This document shows, piece after piece, positions 39,670 through 50,236 of a stretch of DNA of 64,000 nt. Every line of letters starts with the position of its first letter. The stretch's first letter is position 1. The translations under genes and the position numbers were made by a program. The stretch comes from Rhodanobacteraceae bacterium. Its GTDB lineage: Bacteria > Pseudomonadota > Gammaproteobacteria > Xanthomonadales > Rhodanobacteraceae. The stretch is from positions 2,357,001 to 2,421,000 of the forward strand of contig CP126120.1 of the NCBI GenBank assembly GCA_030123585.1, given 5' to 3'. The notes beneath the pieces were generated by a model that was not told where the DNA came from, did not search any database, and saw only the letters and a list, made by a program, of their open reading frames with translations.

Positions 39670-40590
39670 ATGGCAGGCGCAAGAGAAATCCGCAGCAAGA
39701 TCAAGAGCGTCGCGAACACCCGCAAGGTGACCAGCGCGCTGCAGATGGTGTCCGCGTCCAAGATCCGGCGCGCGCAGGATTTGATGCGCACCTCGCGTCC
39801 GTACGCGCTGCACATGCGCAACGTGGTCGCGCACATCGCGCAGGCGACGCCCGACTACCAGCACCCGGCGCTCAGGGAACGCGAGATCAAGCGCGTCTGC
39901 TACCTCATCGTGTCGACCGACCGCGGCTTGTGCGGCGGCCTGAATTCCAACCTGTTCCGCAAGGTGCTGGCCGACATCCACGACTGGCAGCAGAAGGGCA
40001 TTGGCGTCGAAGTGATCGCGATCGGCCAGAAGGCCGCGCAGTTCTTCCGCCGCATCAAGGTGGACCTGGTCGGCACCGTCACCCACCTCGGCGATCATCC
40101 GCGCCTGGAGAAACTGGTCGGCGTGATGAAGATCGCCGACGACGCCTTCATGCAGGGCAAGATCGACCGCATCTATCTTTGCTACAACCAGTTCGTCAAC
40201 ACCATGACCCAGCGCGCGACGATCGATGCGCTGATCCCGCTGCCGGCGGTGGCCGAGGAAATCGCCGAAGCGAAGGGTGACGAACTGCACCCGGCGTCCG
40301 AGGACGCCAAGGTCGAACGCGCCACCAGTTGGGACTACCTGTACGAACCGGAAGCGGAACCCGTGATCCGGCACGTGCTGAACCGCTACTTCGAGGCGAT
40401 GGTCTATCACGCCACGCTGGAGAACCTGGCCAGCGAGCACGCGGCGCGGATGGTCGCGATGAAGGCGGCGTCGGACAACGCCACCAAGGCCATCGGCACG
40501 TTGACGTTGATCTACAACAAGGCGCGCCAGGCGGCCATCACCCAGGAAATTTCCGAAATCGTCGGCGGCGCCGCGGCGGTCGGGGGTTGA
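39670..40590 (+). CDS. atpG: ATP synthase F1 subunit gamma
   Basis: Encodes 306 residues, about 20 more than in E. coli. It begins [20 protein letters not shown], a conserved helix of the rotating shaft, and ends with [20 protein letters not shown] and [14 protein letters not shown], the other half of the coiled-coil shaft. The central Rossmann-like part has [16 protein letters not shown] moderate insertion (about [19 protein letters not shown]) precedes the C-terminal helix. It rotates inside the alpha-beta hexamer. It is followed by a repeat-filled gap of 157 bases before atpD. Confidence 0.97.
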   Translation: MAGAREIRSKIKSVANTRKVTSALQMVSASKIRRAQDLMRTSRPYALHMRNVVAHIAQATPDYQHPALREREIKRVCYLIVSTDRGLCGGLNSNLFRKVLADIHDWQQKGIGVEVIAIGQKAAQFFRRIKVDLVGTVTHLGDHPRLEKLVGVMKIADDAFMQGKIDRIYLCYNQFVNTMTQRATIDALIPLPAVAEEIAEAKGDELHPASEDAKVERATSWDYLYEPEAEPVIRHVLNRYFEAMVYHATLENLASEHAARMVAMKAASDNATKAIGTLTLIYNKARQAAITQEISEIVGGAAAVGG

Positions 40591-40601
40591 GTTTTTGTTT
40601 T

Positions 40602-40720
40602 TCCTTCTCCCGTCGGGAGAAGGTGGCGCGAAGCGCCGGATGAGGGTACGGATTCACCGCAACACAACGATGAAACCGGCCCTCACCCCTGCCCCTCTCC
40701 CGGAGGGAAAGGGGGTTCGG
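40602..40720. repeat. Palindromic repeat family C, copy 1 (paired units)
   Basis: Between atpG and atpD, CTTCTCCCGTCGGGAGAAGG (40603-40622) is followed by TGGCGCGAAGCGCCGGATGAGGGT, then an inverted partner CCCTCACCCCTGCCCCTCTCC ends near 40700 with CCGGAGGGAAAGGGG after it. A single unit of the same kind occurs at 63206-63250. Confidence 0.75.
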
Positions 40721-40732
40721 GCAGAAAATTGA

Positions 40733-42193
<1,461 letters not shown>

Positions 42194-42201
42194 GTATTCT
42201 T

Positions 42202-42311
42202 GTCATTCCGGGGCGGCCCGCAGGGCCGAACCCGGAATCGGTTGAGGTGTCGCTGCCACACCGATTCCGGGTCCCATCGCCGATGAAACCGGCGATGGTC
42301 CAGGAATGACG
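42202..42311. repeat. Palindromic repeat family A, copy 2 (CGGTT subtype)
   Basis: GTCATTCCGGGGCGGCCCGC at the left end and CAGGAATGACGA at the right end are the outer arms. The inner CCCGGAATCGGTT pairs with ACCGATTCCGGGT. It fills the atpD-atpC gap. Confidence 0.88.
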
Positions 42312-42377
42312 AAATGTTTTAGACGAGACGCAACCGATACCGGTATCGCGTCCGAGCCAACGAAGCGAGCGAAACAC

Positions 42378-42800
42378 ATGGCCACCATCCATTGCGACAT
42401 CGTCAGCGCCGAAGCCAACATCTTCCATGGCGACGTGGCCATGGTCATCGCCAGCGGCGAAGCCGGCGAGCTCGGCATTGCGCCGCGCCACGAGCCGCTG
42501 CTGACGCGCCTCAAGCCGGGCCAGGTCGAGGTGATCGGCGAGGACGGCAAGCGCCAGGGTTTCTACGTCTCGGGCGGCATCCTCGAAGTGCAGCCGAACG
42601 TGGTCACCGTGCTGGCCGACGCCGCGCTGCGCGCCGACGAAATCGACGAAGCCGCCGCCAAGCGCGCCAAGGAAGAGGCTGAGCGCATCCTCGCCAACCG
42701 CGGCGAAGCCAAGACCGTCGAGCAGGCGCAGCAGCAGCTCGCGCAGGCGCTGGCGCAATTGTCCGCGCTGGAACGCCTGCGCAAGAACCTGCAGCACTGA
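42378..42800 (+). CDS. atpC: ATP synthase F1 subunit epsilon
   Basis: Encodes 140 residues from the ATG at 42378 (frame open further upstream through the repeat). It begins [18 protein letters not shown] and contains [19 protein letters not shown] and [16 protein letters not shown], the conserved beta-sandwich of epsilon, then a two-helix C-terminal domain ([20 protein letters not shown] through [13 protein letters not shown]). It regulates ATPase activity and binds gamma. It ends the atp operon, followed by a strong terminator. Confidence 0.96.
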   Translation: MATIHCDIVSAEANIFHGDVAMVIASGEAGELGIAPRHEPLLTRLKPGQVEVIGEDGKRQGFYVSGGILEVQPNVVTVLADAALRADEIDEAAAKRAKEEAERILANRGEAKTVEQAQQQLAQALAQLSALERLRKNLQH

Positions 42801-42828
42801 CCGCAACGCGCAACATCGAATGACGTGC

Positions 42829-42860
42829 AACGCCGGCCCCGTGCCGGCGTTTCTCTTTTC
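42829..42860 (+). terminator. Terminator of the atp operon
   Basis: Stem AACGCCGGC/GCCGGCGTT (42829-42837 and 42843-42851), loop CCCGT, followed by TCTCTTTTC. It lies 29 bases after the atpC stop. Confidence 0.9.
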
Positions 42861-42892
42861 GTCATTCCTGCCCAGGACCGCCCCACACTCCT

Positions 42893-42955
42893 CGTCATTC
42901 CGGGGCCGCCCACGCCGTTTGCGGACGGAACCCGGAATCCAGCTTCCGGTTTTCC
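42893..42955. repeat. Palindromic repeat family A, partial copy 3
   Basis: The left half only: CGTCATTCCGGGGCCGCC then GAACCCGGAATCCAGCTTCC. The expected right half is missing; a family D repeat follows instead. A short GTCATTCCTG remnant also lies at about 42860. Confidence 0.7.
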
Positions 42956-42966
42956 AGAGCAAGCGA

Positions 42967-43056
42967 GTAGGTTGGGCTGAGCGCAGCGAAGCCCAACAGG
43001 CACCCGCGACAACGTTGGGCTTCCCCCGGATCAAGCCCGGGGTCAGCCCAATCTAC
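42967..43056. repeat. Palindromic repeat family D
   Basis: GTAGGTTGGGCTGAGC at the left and TCAGCCCAATCTAC at the right form a 90-base element with GTAG/CTAC ends. Internal stems are GTTGGGCTGA and its partners and CCCCGGATCAAGCCCGGGG. It fills the gap between the atp operon and the methylase gene. Confidence 0.8.
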
Positions 43057-43102
43057 GCGCTTTTGCTAAAGTGCGTGCACACCCCGGGGAGCCGCGTTGC
43101 GC

Positions 43103-44803
43103 ATGAACCGTCTGTACTTCGGCGACAACCTGCACGTGTTGCGTGAGCACGTCGCCGACGAATCGGTGGACCTTGTGTATCTCGATCCGCCGTTCAATTC
43201 CAAGCGCGACTACAACCTGCTGTTCAAGACGCCCAAGGGCCACGAGTCGGACGCGCAGATCACCGCGTTCGAGGATTCCTGGCACTGGGGCGAGCAGGCC
43301 GAGCGCGAGTACGCGGAAATCCTGCGCCAGCCGAACACCGACGTCGCCGAGTTGATGCCGGCGCTGCGCGCGTTCCTCGGCGAGAACGACATGATGGCGT
43401 ATCTGGTGATGATGGCAAACCGGCTGCTGGAACTGCACCGCGTGCTGAAACCCACCGGAAGCCTGTATCTACACTGCGATCCGACCGCCAGCCATTACTT
43501 GAAGATCGTGCTGGATGGGGTGTTTGGAAAAGAGCACTTCATTAACGAGATTGTCTGGAAGCGATCCGACGCGCATAGCGATGCAAAGCAAGGCGCGACG
43601 CATTTTGGCCGCGTTCACGACACGCTGTTGTTCTATGCAAAGCACACGGATTACCGATTCAATCCTCAATACCTTCCACTTCCGCAAAGTACCGCTGACA
43701 ACTGGTATCGCAACGTAGAGCCGGAAACAGGGCGGCGCTACAACAAGGCAGACTTAACCGCTGCGAAAGGTGGTGGCGACACATCGTACGAGTGGAACGG
43801 GGTGCGGCCACCAGTTGGGCGCTATTGGGCGTATTCCAAAGCGAATATGGAAAAGATGGAGCGCGAAGGACGACTTGTGTACTCAGAGTCCGGGCGCCCT
43901 TACATGAAGCGGTATTTGGATGAGAGCAAAGGTGTTCCTTTGCAAGATTTTTGGGATGACATTTCGATGTTGCGCGGCATAAGTGGTGACGGCGAACGCC
44001 TCGGCTACCCCACCCAAAAACCCCTCGCGCTGCTGGAACGCATCATCAACGCCAGTTCCAATCCCGGCGACGTGGTGCTCGATCCCTTCTGCGGCTGCGG
44101 CACCGCGGTGCACGCTGCGCAGAAGCTGGAACGGCGCTGGATCGGGATCGACATCACGCACCTCGCGATCGCGCTGATCGAGAAGCGGCTGAAGGACGCG
44201 TTTCCCTATCTGAACCGGGTGAAGCCCGACAAGCCGGCACCGGTCGCGCCGGGCGTCGGCGAGGATGCGCCCGAATACATGCAACAGTTCGAGGTGATCG
44301 GCACGCCGGAAGACCTGGGTGGCGCGCGCAACCTGGCGCAGCGCGACAAGTACCAGTTCCAGTGGTGGGCATGCTCGCTGGTCAACGCGCAGCCGTACCA
44401 GGGCAGGAAGAAAGGCGCCGACGGCGGCATCGACGGACTGATCTTCTTCCAGGACGACAAGGGCGCGGCCAAGAAGATCGTGGTGTCGGTGAAGGGCGGC
44501 GACAACGTCAACGTCGCGATGGTGCGCGACCTCGCGCACGTGGTCGCGCGCGAGAAGGCCGAGATCGGTCTGTTCGTGACGCTGGCCGAACCCAGCAAGC
44601 CGATGGACGTGGAAGCGGTGAAGGAAGGCTTCTACACCTCGCCCGCGACCGGCGCGGAGTTTCCGAAAATCCAGATCCTCACGATCAAGGGCTTGCTGGA
44701 GGGTTCGGAACGCGCGCGCTATCCCGACCTCGCGCAGGGCGGCCACACCTTCAAGAAGGCCCGTCGCGAACAGGGCAAGGCGGATCAGCACGAGATGTTT
44801 TGA
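43103..44803 (+). CDS. DNA adenine methyltransferase fused to an Mrr-like nuclease domain
   Basis: Encodes 566 residues from the ATG at 43103. Motif IV DPPF is at 28-31 (VYLDPPFNSKRDYN) and the SAM motif FCGCGT at about 329-334; this order is typical of beta-class N6-adenine enzymes, with the target-recognition part between them. The C-terminal ~170 residues look like an Mrr/PD-(D/E)xK nuclease: GGIDGLIFF at about 440 and VVSVKGG at about 462. The middle (about 43510-43990) has visibly lower G+C and different codon use from both ends, as if exchanged. It lies in an insert between atpC and glmU, upstream of a probable toxin-antitoxin pair. Activity of the nuclease part is inferred. Confidence 0.85.
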   Translation: MNRLYFGDNLHVLREHVADESVDLVYLDPPFNSKRDYNLLFKTPKGHESDAQITAFEDSWHWGEQAEREYAEILRQPNTDVAELMPALRAFLGENDMMAYLVMMANRLLELHRVLKPTGSLYLHCDPTASHYLKIVLDGVFGKEHFINEIVWKRSDAHSDAKQGATHFGRVHDTLLFYAKHTDYRFNPQYLPLPQSTADNWYRNVEPETGRRYNKADLTAAKGGGDTSYEWNGVRPPVGRYWAYSKANMEKMEREGRLVYSESGRPYMKRYLDESKGVPLQDFWDDISMLRGISGDGERLGYPTQKPLALLERIINASSNPGDVVLDPFCGCGTAVHAAQKLERRWIGIDITHLAIALIEKRLKDAFPYLNRVKPDKPAPVAPGVGEDAPEYMQQFEVIGTPEDLGGARNLAQRDKYQFQWWACSLVNAQPYQGRKKGADGGIDGLIFFQDDKGAAKKIVVSVKGGDNVNVAMVRDLAHVVAREKAEIGLFVTLAEPSKPMDVEAVKEGFYTSPATGAEFPKIQILTIKGLLEGSERARYPDLAQGGHTFKKARREQGKADQHEMF

Positions 44804-44859
44804 GCACCCGTCAGGCACCCTGCCGGCTGCGCTGGCAACCCATAAAAATTAGGGGTAAT

Positions 44860-45198
44860 ATGGGCAAGCATCGGAGGCAAGGGAACCTTTCGCGGGTGCC
44901 GTTGACACCCGTCGCGGCGCAGCGGATCGTTCGGCGCATCGCCCAGGATTCCGGCCGCGTCTATTTCCTCAAGCACGCCATTGGACGCATGCGCATGCGC
45001 TCCATCCAGCGCGACCAGGTACTCGAGGGCCTGCGGCGGGGCACGATCCATGAAGGTCCGGCGCTGGATATCAAGGGCCGTTGGCGGTTCACCATGCACC
45101 ACTATTCCGCGGGCGACGAACTGGATATCGTGGCATCCCTCGACTGGGATGCCGAACGATCCGAGGAAGTGATCGTCGTGACCGTTTTCGAGGGCTGA
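44860..45198 (+). CDS. DUF4258-family probable toxin
   Basis: Encodes 112 residues; AGGGG 5 bases before the ATG is the ribosome site. After a basic N-terminus it shows the DUF4258 pattern: a His/Arg segment FLKHAIGRMRMRSIQRDQV, a helix, GRWRFTMHHYS and a final strand EEVIVVTVFEG. Members are small RNase-fold-like proteins commonly found as the toxin half of toxin-antitoxin pairs. The helix-turn-helix gene begins 2 bases after its stop, so the two are one unit with the toxin first. Confidence 0.75.
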   Translation: MGKHRRQGNLSRVPLTPVAAQRIVRRIAQDSGRVYFLKHAIGRMRMRSIQRDQVLEGLRRGTIHEGPALDIKGRWRFTMHHYSAGDELDIVASLDWDAERSEEVIVVTVFEG

Positions 45199-45200
45199 CC

Positions 45201-45659
45201 ATGTACCACTACACTGATTCAGGCTTGCGCAACATATGGCTGGCCAATGGCTACAAGAGCAAACGTACCCCTTATGGGGTTGCGGTTGCGATCGAGGACG
45301 TCGAGGGGTTGCATCGCGTGATCGGACTGTGTCTCGCCAGGGAAAAGCCCAAACTGACCGGGCGTGAATTCCGCTTCCTCCGCAAGGAACTGGGGCTCTC
45401 GCAAGCGGCGTTTGCGGAGGCGGTCGGCAATGATGCTCAGACCGTTGCGCTTTGGGAGAAAAACAAGACGCGATTGCCGGTGTGGGCGGACCGGCTGGTA
45501 CGCAAGTTGTATCTGGAGGCGACAGGCGGCAACGAGAAGTTGCGCGATCTGCTGGAGCGCTTGAAGAATCAGGATGAGCAACAACGGGAATCAAAATGGA
45601 TTTTTGAGGAACGTCCCCGCAAGGGTTGGTCCACCACGACACCCCGAAAAGCCGCCTGA
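45201..45659 (+). CDS. Helix-turn-helix probable antitoxin (MqsA-like C-terminal domain)
   Basis: Encodes 152 residues from the ATG at 45201; the longer frame upstream overlaps the toxin gene. The N-terminal 50 residues ([20 protein letters not shown]) are of unknown fold and lack the zinc cysteines of MqsA. Residues ~55-110 are an XRE-type helix-turn-helix: [20 protein letters not shown], then [16 protein letters not shown]. This part resembles the DNA-binding half of MqsA/HigA antitoxins, which bind their own promoter and neutralise the toxin. The tail is polar. It ends 23 bases before glmU. Confidence 0.8.
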   Translation: MYHYTDSGLRNIWLANGYKSKRTPYGVAVAIEDVEGLHRVIGLCLAREKPKLTGREFRFLRKELGLSQAAFAEAVGNDAQTVALWEKNKTRLPVWADRLVRKLYLEATGGNEKLRDLLERLKNQDEQQRESKWIFEERPRKGWSTTTPRKAA

Positions 45660-45682
45660 TCGGAACCCAATCGAGAATACCC

Positions 45683-47044
45683 ATGGCCGACCCGCTGCAC
45701 GTGATCGTCCTCGCCGCGGGCGAGGGCAAACGCATGAAGTCGATGCTGCCGAAGGTGCTGATGCCGTTGGCGGGCGAGCCGATGCTGGCGCACGTGCTGG
45801 ACACCGCGCGCGCCCTGCGTCCGGAGGGCCTGCACGTGGTGTACGGCCACCGCGGCGAGCAGGTGCGCACCGCCTTCGCGCGCGACACCGACATCCACTG
45901 GGTGCATCAGTCGGAACAGTGGGGCACCGGCCATGCGGTGCGGCTGGCGCTTCACGACATTCCCGATCCCGCGCGGGTGCTGGTGCTGTACGGCGACGTT
46001 CCACTGCTGCGCGCGGAAACGCTCCAGGAATTGGTCCGCACCCACGCCGAACTCGCGGTGCTGGCGGCCGAACTCGACAATCCGACGGGTTACGCACGGG
46101 TGCTGCGCGACGGTCTCGGCCGGGTGCGCGCGATCGTGGAAGACCGCGACCTAGACCAAGCCCAGCGCGGCGTGCGCATCGTCGACACCGGCGTGACGTT
46201 CGCGGAATCGCGCCTGCTGCGCGGCTGGGTCGAGCGCCTCTCGCCCGACGATCGGCAAGGCGAGATCTATCTCACCGACGTGTTCGCGCTGGCGGCGGAG
46301 GACGGCACGCCGGCGGACGTGGTGATGACCGCCGACGCGATCGAGGCTTTTGCCGCCAACGATCCCGCGCAACTGGCCGGGCTGGCGGCGTACCTGCGGC
46401 TGCGCGATGCGACGCGCCTGATGCTCGCGGGCGTGCGCATCGCCGATCCCGCGCGCTTCGACCTCCGCGGGCACTTCAGCCACGGGCGCGACGTCGAGAT
46501 CGACGTGGACGTGATCCTCGAGGCCGGCGTCACCTTCGGCGACGGCGTGAAGATCGGGCCGTTCTGCCGGTTGCGCAACGTCAACCTCGCGGCCGGCACC
46601 GAAGTGCTGGCGCACTGCGACCTCGAAGGCGTGACCACGTACGGGCCATGCAAGATCGGCCCGTTCGCGCGCCTGCGGCCCGGCACCGAACTCGCCGCCG
46701 GCGTGCACGTGGGCAACTTCGTCGAAACCAAGAAGACCAAGCTCGGCGAGGGCAGCAAGGCCAACCACCTCACCTATCTGGGCGACGCGCGCGTCGGCGC
46801 CGGCGTCAACATCGGCGCGGGCACCATCACCTGCAACTACGACGGTGTCGACAAGCACGTCACCGAAATCGGCGACGGCGCCTTCATCGGCTCCAACTCG
46901 TCGCTGGTCGCGCCGGTGAAGGTGGGCGACAACGCCACCATCGGCGCCGGCTCGACCATCACGGCCGACGCGCCGGCGGACAAGCTCACCCTCGCGCGCG
47001 GCAAGCAGACCACGGTCAAGGACTGGCAGCGGCCGCGCAAGTAA
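45683..47044 (+). CDS. glmU: Bifunctional UDP-N-acetylglucosamine pyrophosphorylase/acetyltransferase
   Basis: Encodes 453 residues from the ATG at 45683. The N-terminal uridyltransferase begins [14 protein letters not shown], with EQWGTGHAV and [10 protein letters not shown]. The C-terminal left-handed beta-helix acetyltransferase is recognisable from hexapeptide repeats and the conserved [20 protein letters not shown] and [13 protein letters not shown]. It makes UDP-GlcNAc for peptidoglycan and LPS. Together with the WecA-type transferase this supplies surface glycan synthesis. In related genomes it commonly follows atpC directly, so the genes between are an insertion. Confidence 0.97.
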   Translation: MADPLHVIVLAAGEGKRMKSMLPKVLMPLAGEPMLAHVLDTARALRPEGLHVVYGHRGEQVRTAFARDTDIHWVHQSEQWGTGHAVRLALHDIPDPARVLVLYGDVPLLRAETLQELVRTHAELAVLAAELDNPTGYARVLRDGLGRVRAIVEDRDLDQAQRGVRIVDTGVTFAESRLLRGWVERLSPDDRQGEIYLTDVFALAAEDGTPADVVMTADAIEAFAANDPAQLAGLAAYLRLRDATRLMLAGVRIADPARFDLRGHFSHGRDVEIDVDVILEAGVTFGDGVKIGPFCRLRNVNLAAGTEVLAHCDLEGVTTYGPCKIGPFARLRPGTELAAGVHVGNFVETKKTKLGEGSKANHLTYLGDARVGAGVNIGAGTITCNYDGVDKHVTEIGDGAFIGSNSSLVAPVKVGDNATIGAGSTITADAPADKLTLARGKQTTVKDWQRPRK

Positions 47045-47089
47045 TTCCGTTTCCGCTTCGTTGGTCGCAGATTCGCCCTGCATATAAGT

Positions 47090-47206
47090 CGTCATTCCGG
47101 GGCTGCCCGTGTTGTCTGCGGGCAGAACCCGGAATCCAGTTTTTGGCGTCGGTGCACGAGAAGCTGGATTCCGGGTTCGGTCCTTCGGTCCGCCCCGGAA
47201 TGACGA
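47090..47206. repeat. Palindromic repeat family A, copy 4 (CCAGT subtype)
   Basis: Outer arms CGTCATTCCGGGGCTGCCCG and CGCCCCGGAATGACG; inner arms ACCCGGAATCCAGTTTTTGG and GCTGGATTCCGGGT. It lies between the convergent glmU and hydrolase genes. Confidence 0.88.
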
Positions 47207-47235
47207 TATTTTTGTCCCGCCGCAGGTTCAGCCGG

Positions 47236-48222
47236 TCACGGCAGCAGCACGAAGTGCGTGATCGACTGCGCCACTTCGCGCGGTTTTTCCATGATCGACA
47301 TGTGCCCGCAGCCGGTGAGCTCGGTGACGCCGATGTTGGGCGCGTGGGTCAGGCCCTTGCGGATCGCATCCAGCGCGGACACGTCGATGACCTGGTCCTG
47401 CATGCACCAGATCGCGAGCGTCGGCGCGGTGATGTCGGGCAGTTTTGCCTGCAGCGCGTCGCGCTCGTCCGGCGCGGTGAGGGTGCGCAGTACCTTGTCG
47501 TCGAACGCGCGCTCGCCCTTCGACTTGTCGACGAACACGTCCTGGATGCGTGGCGGCACCGACGGCGGCTTGGCGAACAGCAGCGATTCGAGGTGCTGGA
47601 ATTCGGCGCGGTTGTCGATGTCGAACGGACTCTTGCCGGATTTCAGTTCGCGCACGAAGGCGTTTGGCTTGAACCTGACACCGGCGCTGTCCACCAGCAC
47701 CAGCGCCGCGACGTCCTTCGGGTACTTCGCCGCGTACAGGCCCGCGATCGCGCCGCCCATCGAATGTCCGGCCAACGCGATTTCGCCCAAATGCAACGCG
47801 TCGACGAAGCCGTGCAGGCGATCGACCTGCGCCGCGTAACCGTAATCGGCATCGGGAATGCGGGTGGACGCGCCCCAGCCCGGCAGGTCGGGGATGATCA
47901 CGCGGAAGTTGCCGGTGAGGTAGCGCGCGGCCAGCAGCCAGTCGGCGTAGGTGCCGCCATAGCCGTGCAGCAGCACCAAGGTCGGCGCGCCCTGCTTGCC
48001 GCCTTCGAGGTACACCCAGCGGGTATCGCCGACTTGCACCGCTTGCCGGTGCAGGCCGTCGCGCCAGGCCTGCCACGCGATCGCACCGCGCAGCAGCACG
48101 CGCGGCGCGATGAAATAGACGGCCAAACCGATCACCGCCAGCGCGATGATGAGGCCGCCGAGGACCTTCAGGCGGAACGCAAAGCGCGCCAGCAGCGCGT
48201 CGCGGGCGGGGTTGTTCGACAT
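47236..48222 (-). CDS. Membrane-anchored alpha/beta hydrolase
   Basis: Encodes 328 residues. An N-terminal membrane helix (LKVLGGLIIALAVIGLAVYF) anchors an alpha/beta hydrolase domain. The oxyanion region is LLHGYGGTYADW, the nucleophile elbow is LAGHSMGGAIAGLY, an acid candidate is in MQDQVIDVS and the catalytic His in GCGHMSIMEKP. It resembles lipases and esterases of the Abhydrolase-1 family; the substrate is unknown. Its start lies 7 bases after the M1 aminopeptidase stop, so the two share a transcript. Confidence 0.88.
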   Translation of the reverse strand: MSNNPARDALLARFAFRLKVLGGLIIALAVIGLAVYFIAPRVLLRGAIAWQAWRDGLHRQAVQVGDTRWVYLEGGKQGAPTLVLLHGYGGTYADWLLAARYLTGNFRVIIPDLPGWGASTRIPDADYGYAAQVDRLHGFVDALHLGEIALAGHSMGGAIAGLYAAKYPKDVAALVLVDSAGVRFKPNAFVRELKSGKSPFDIDNRAEFQHLESLLFAKPPSVPPRIQDVFVDKSKGERAFDDKVLRTLTAPDERDALQAKLPDITAPTLAIWCMQDQVIDVSALDAIRKGLTHAPNIGVTELTGCGHMSIMEKPREVAQSITHFVLLP

Positions 48223-48229
48223 GCGCCGC

Positions 48230-50107
48230 TCAGCCCTTGTCCGCGTCGGGCTTGGCTTGCGCCGCGCGCGTCTTCTTGAACAGCCGCTCCACCGCCATCT
48301 GCGTCAGCGGGTGGTAGCCGTCTTTCGCGGCCGCATACACCTTTTCGGCATACGCGAAACCTTCCGGCGTCGCGCAGAACGCCTTGTACACCGGCATCGT
48401 GAGATACAGACGGCCGATGCGCGTCACGTGTTCGGCGGCGGCGGCCCAGACGGCCTTGTCACCCGCCGCGATCGCATGCACGTACCAGCGCATGCCGATC
48501 TCGGCGTTGGGCGTGCCGGTGAGGTGCTGAGCTGCATCCAGCGCTTGTATTTTGGCGAGAGGCGTTACATCAGGTAGCCCATCGAGGAAATACATCCACT
48601 CTTGAGTGTCCCAGGTTTTTGTATCGATTTCGTTGGCAGGGAGCGAACCAGCAAGGAAGTCGCCCCGTATTTCATCGATTGCGTCGAAGTCCTTCGATTC
48701 AGAAATCGGCGCATCCTTCGGAATGCCCGTGCCGTACACCCACGCCTTCACTTCGTCCCAACTCATCTTGCCGGGGTATTTGTCGACGAGGTTGGGCTTC
48801 AGGTACGCCAGCATTTGTTCGGTGGTGATGCTGTGCCACGCGAAATGATCGAAGTAGCCCTTCAGCCAGGTGTCGAAATGCTCGCGCCCGAATTTCTGCT
48901 CCAGCGCGCGCAGGAACCACGAGCCCTTGTCGTAGGCGACGTCGGAAAGTTCGTCGTCGGCATCGATGTCGCGCGGCTGCGGCGCGAGCCGCTGCGCATT
49001 CTCCGGCATCTTGCCGATGGTCTTTTCGAGATTGCGGATCGCCAGCAGGGTTTCCTCGGTTTCCTGCCGCTGTCCGTACAGCGCCTCGGTGATGCGGCCC
49101 TGCACGTAGGTGGTGAAGCCTTCGTTCAACCAGCCGTCGCGCCAGGTCGCGTTGGTGACGAGGTTGCCCGACCACGAATGCGCGAGTTCGTGCGAGATCA
49201 CGCTGACCAGGCTCTTGTCGCCGACGATGATCGTCGGCGTCGCGAAGGTCATGTTCGGGTTTTCCATCCCGCCGAACGGGAACGACGGCGGCAAGACGAG
49301 GATGTCGTAGCGGCCCCAGTGGTACGGGCCGTACAACTTCTCGGTGGTCTCGATCATCTTCTCGGTGTCTTCGAATTCGTGCGCGGCTTTCGCGACCACC
49401 GAAGGTTCGGCATACACCGCGCTGCGCGGGCCGGTTTCGCGCACGCCGAGGTCGCCCGCCGCGATCGCCATCAGGTACGACGGGATCGGGTGCGTCTGCT
49501 CGAAATCGAACGAGCCGTCCAGCGGATGCTTCGGATCATTCGGCGCGCTCATCACCACGCGCACGTCCTTGGGCGCGGTGACGTGCGCCTTGTACGTGAA
49601 GCGGATCGCGGGCGAGTCCTGCAGCGGAATCCACGAGCGCGCGTGCGTCGCTTCCGATTGCGAAAACAGGAACGGCAGCTTCTTGTCGGCGGTTTGCGCG
49701 GCGGTGAGCCATTGCAGGCCGCTGGCGTCCGGCGACGTGGTGTAGGCGATCCGCACTTCGTGCGGATGCTTCGGCGCGGCGATGGTGAGCTTCGAACCCA
49801 TGTTCGGTACCGGCGCGGCCAGTTCGTACTTCAGTGCACTGGCGTGGCCCTTGCCGTCCACCGCTTCGACCGAGGCGATCTTCAGGTTTTCGGTATCCAG
49901 CACCAAGTCTTGCGCCGAAGCGTTTTTCCAGTCCAGCGTCAGCGTCGCGACGCCGTCCAGTTGCTTGTGCTGGAAATCGACCTTGAGGTTCAGGTCGATG
50001 TGGTGGATGACGACTTCGTGAGGCTGTGCGTACGAATGACGGTCGGCGGCCTGCGCCGTGGCCGGCAGCACGAGGGCGCCGAGGGCGAGGGTGGAGAGCA
50101 GGCGCAT
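48230..50107 (-). CDS. Exported M1-family zinc aminopeptidase
   Basis: Encodes 625 residues. The ATG at 50105-50107 follows AGGAG by 6 bases and begins a signal peptide (MRLLSTLALGALVLPATAQA). The family exopeptidase motif is GGMENPN and the zinc site HExxH is in VISHELAHSW (near residue 304), with the third ligand Glu in NEGFTTYVQGR. The C-terminal part is an all-helical armadillo-like domain, giving the leukotriene A4 hydrolase type of architecture. It would trim peptides in the periplasm or medium. It is upstream of and close to the hydrolase gene. Confidence 0.94.
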   Translation of the reverse strand: MRLLSTLALGALVLPATAQAADRHSYAQPHEVVIHHIDLNLKVDFQHKQLDGVATLTLDWKNASAQDLVLDTENLKIASVEAVDGKGHASALKYELAAPVPNMGSKLTIAAPKHPHEVRIAYTTSPDASGLQWLTAAQTADKKLPFLFSQSEATHARSWIPLQDSPAIRFTYKAHVTAPKDVRVVMSAPNDPKHPLDGSFDFEQTHPIPSYLMAIAAGDLGVRETGPRSAVYAEPSVVAKAAHEFEDTEKMIETTEKLYGPYHWGRYDILVLPPSFPFGGMENPNMTFATPTIIVGDKSLVSVISHELAHSWSGNLVTNATWRDGWLNEGFTTYVQGRITEALYGQRQETEETLLAIRNLEKTIGKMPENAQRLAPQPRDIDADDELSDVAYDKGSWFLRALEQKFGREHFDTWLKGYFDHFAWHSITTEQMLAYLKPNLVDKYPGKMSWDEVKAWVYGTGIPKDAPISESKDFDAIDEIRGDFLAGSLPANEIDTKTWDTQEWMYFLDGLPDVTPLAKIQALDAAQHLTGTPNAEIGMRWYVHAIAAGDKAVWAAAAEHVTRIGRLYLTMPVYKAFCATPEGFAYAEKVYAAAKDGYHPLTQMAVERLFKKTRAAQAKPDADKG

Positions 50108-50236
50108 GGGCGCTCCTGTCGAAAAGGAAATCCCGAGTATGCCAGCGCGCTGGTGCCCGCGCCCGTGCAGAAAGGGCCAGCCGCCCGTCCGCGCCGCCGT
50201 TTTAAAATCGTTGTTTCGACCGCGCCGGAGTCCGTC

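Noticed and set aside
45574-48279. 901-codon plus-strand frame across glmU and the hydrolase gene
   Set aside because: It shares no motif with any family and covers genes on both strands that are clear by motif.
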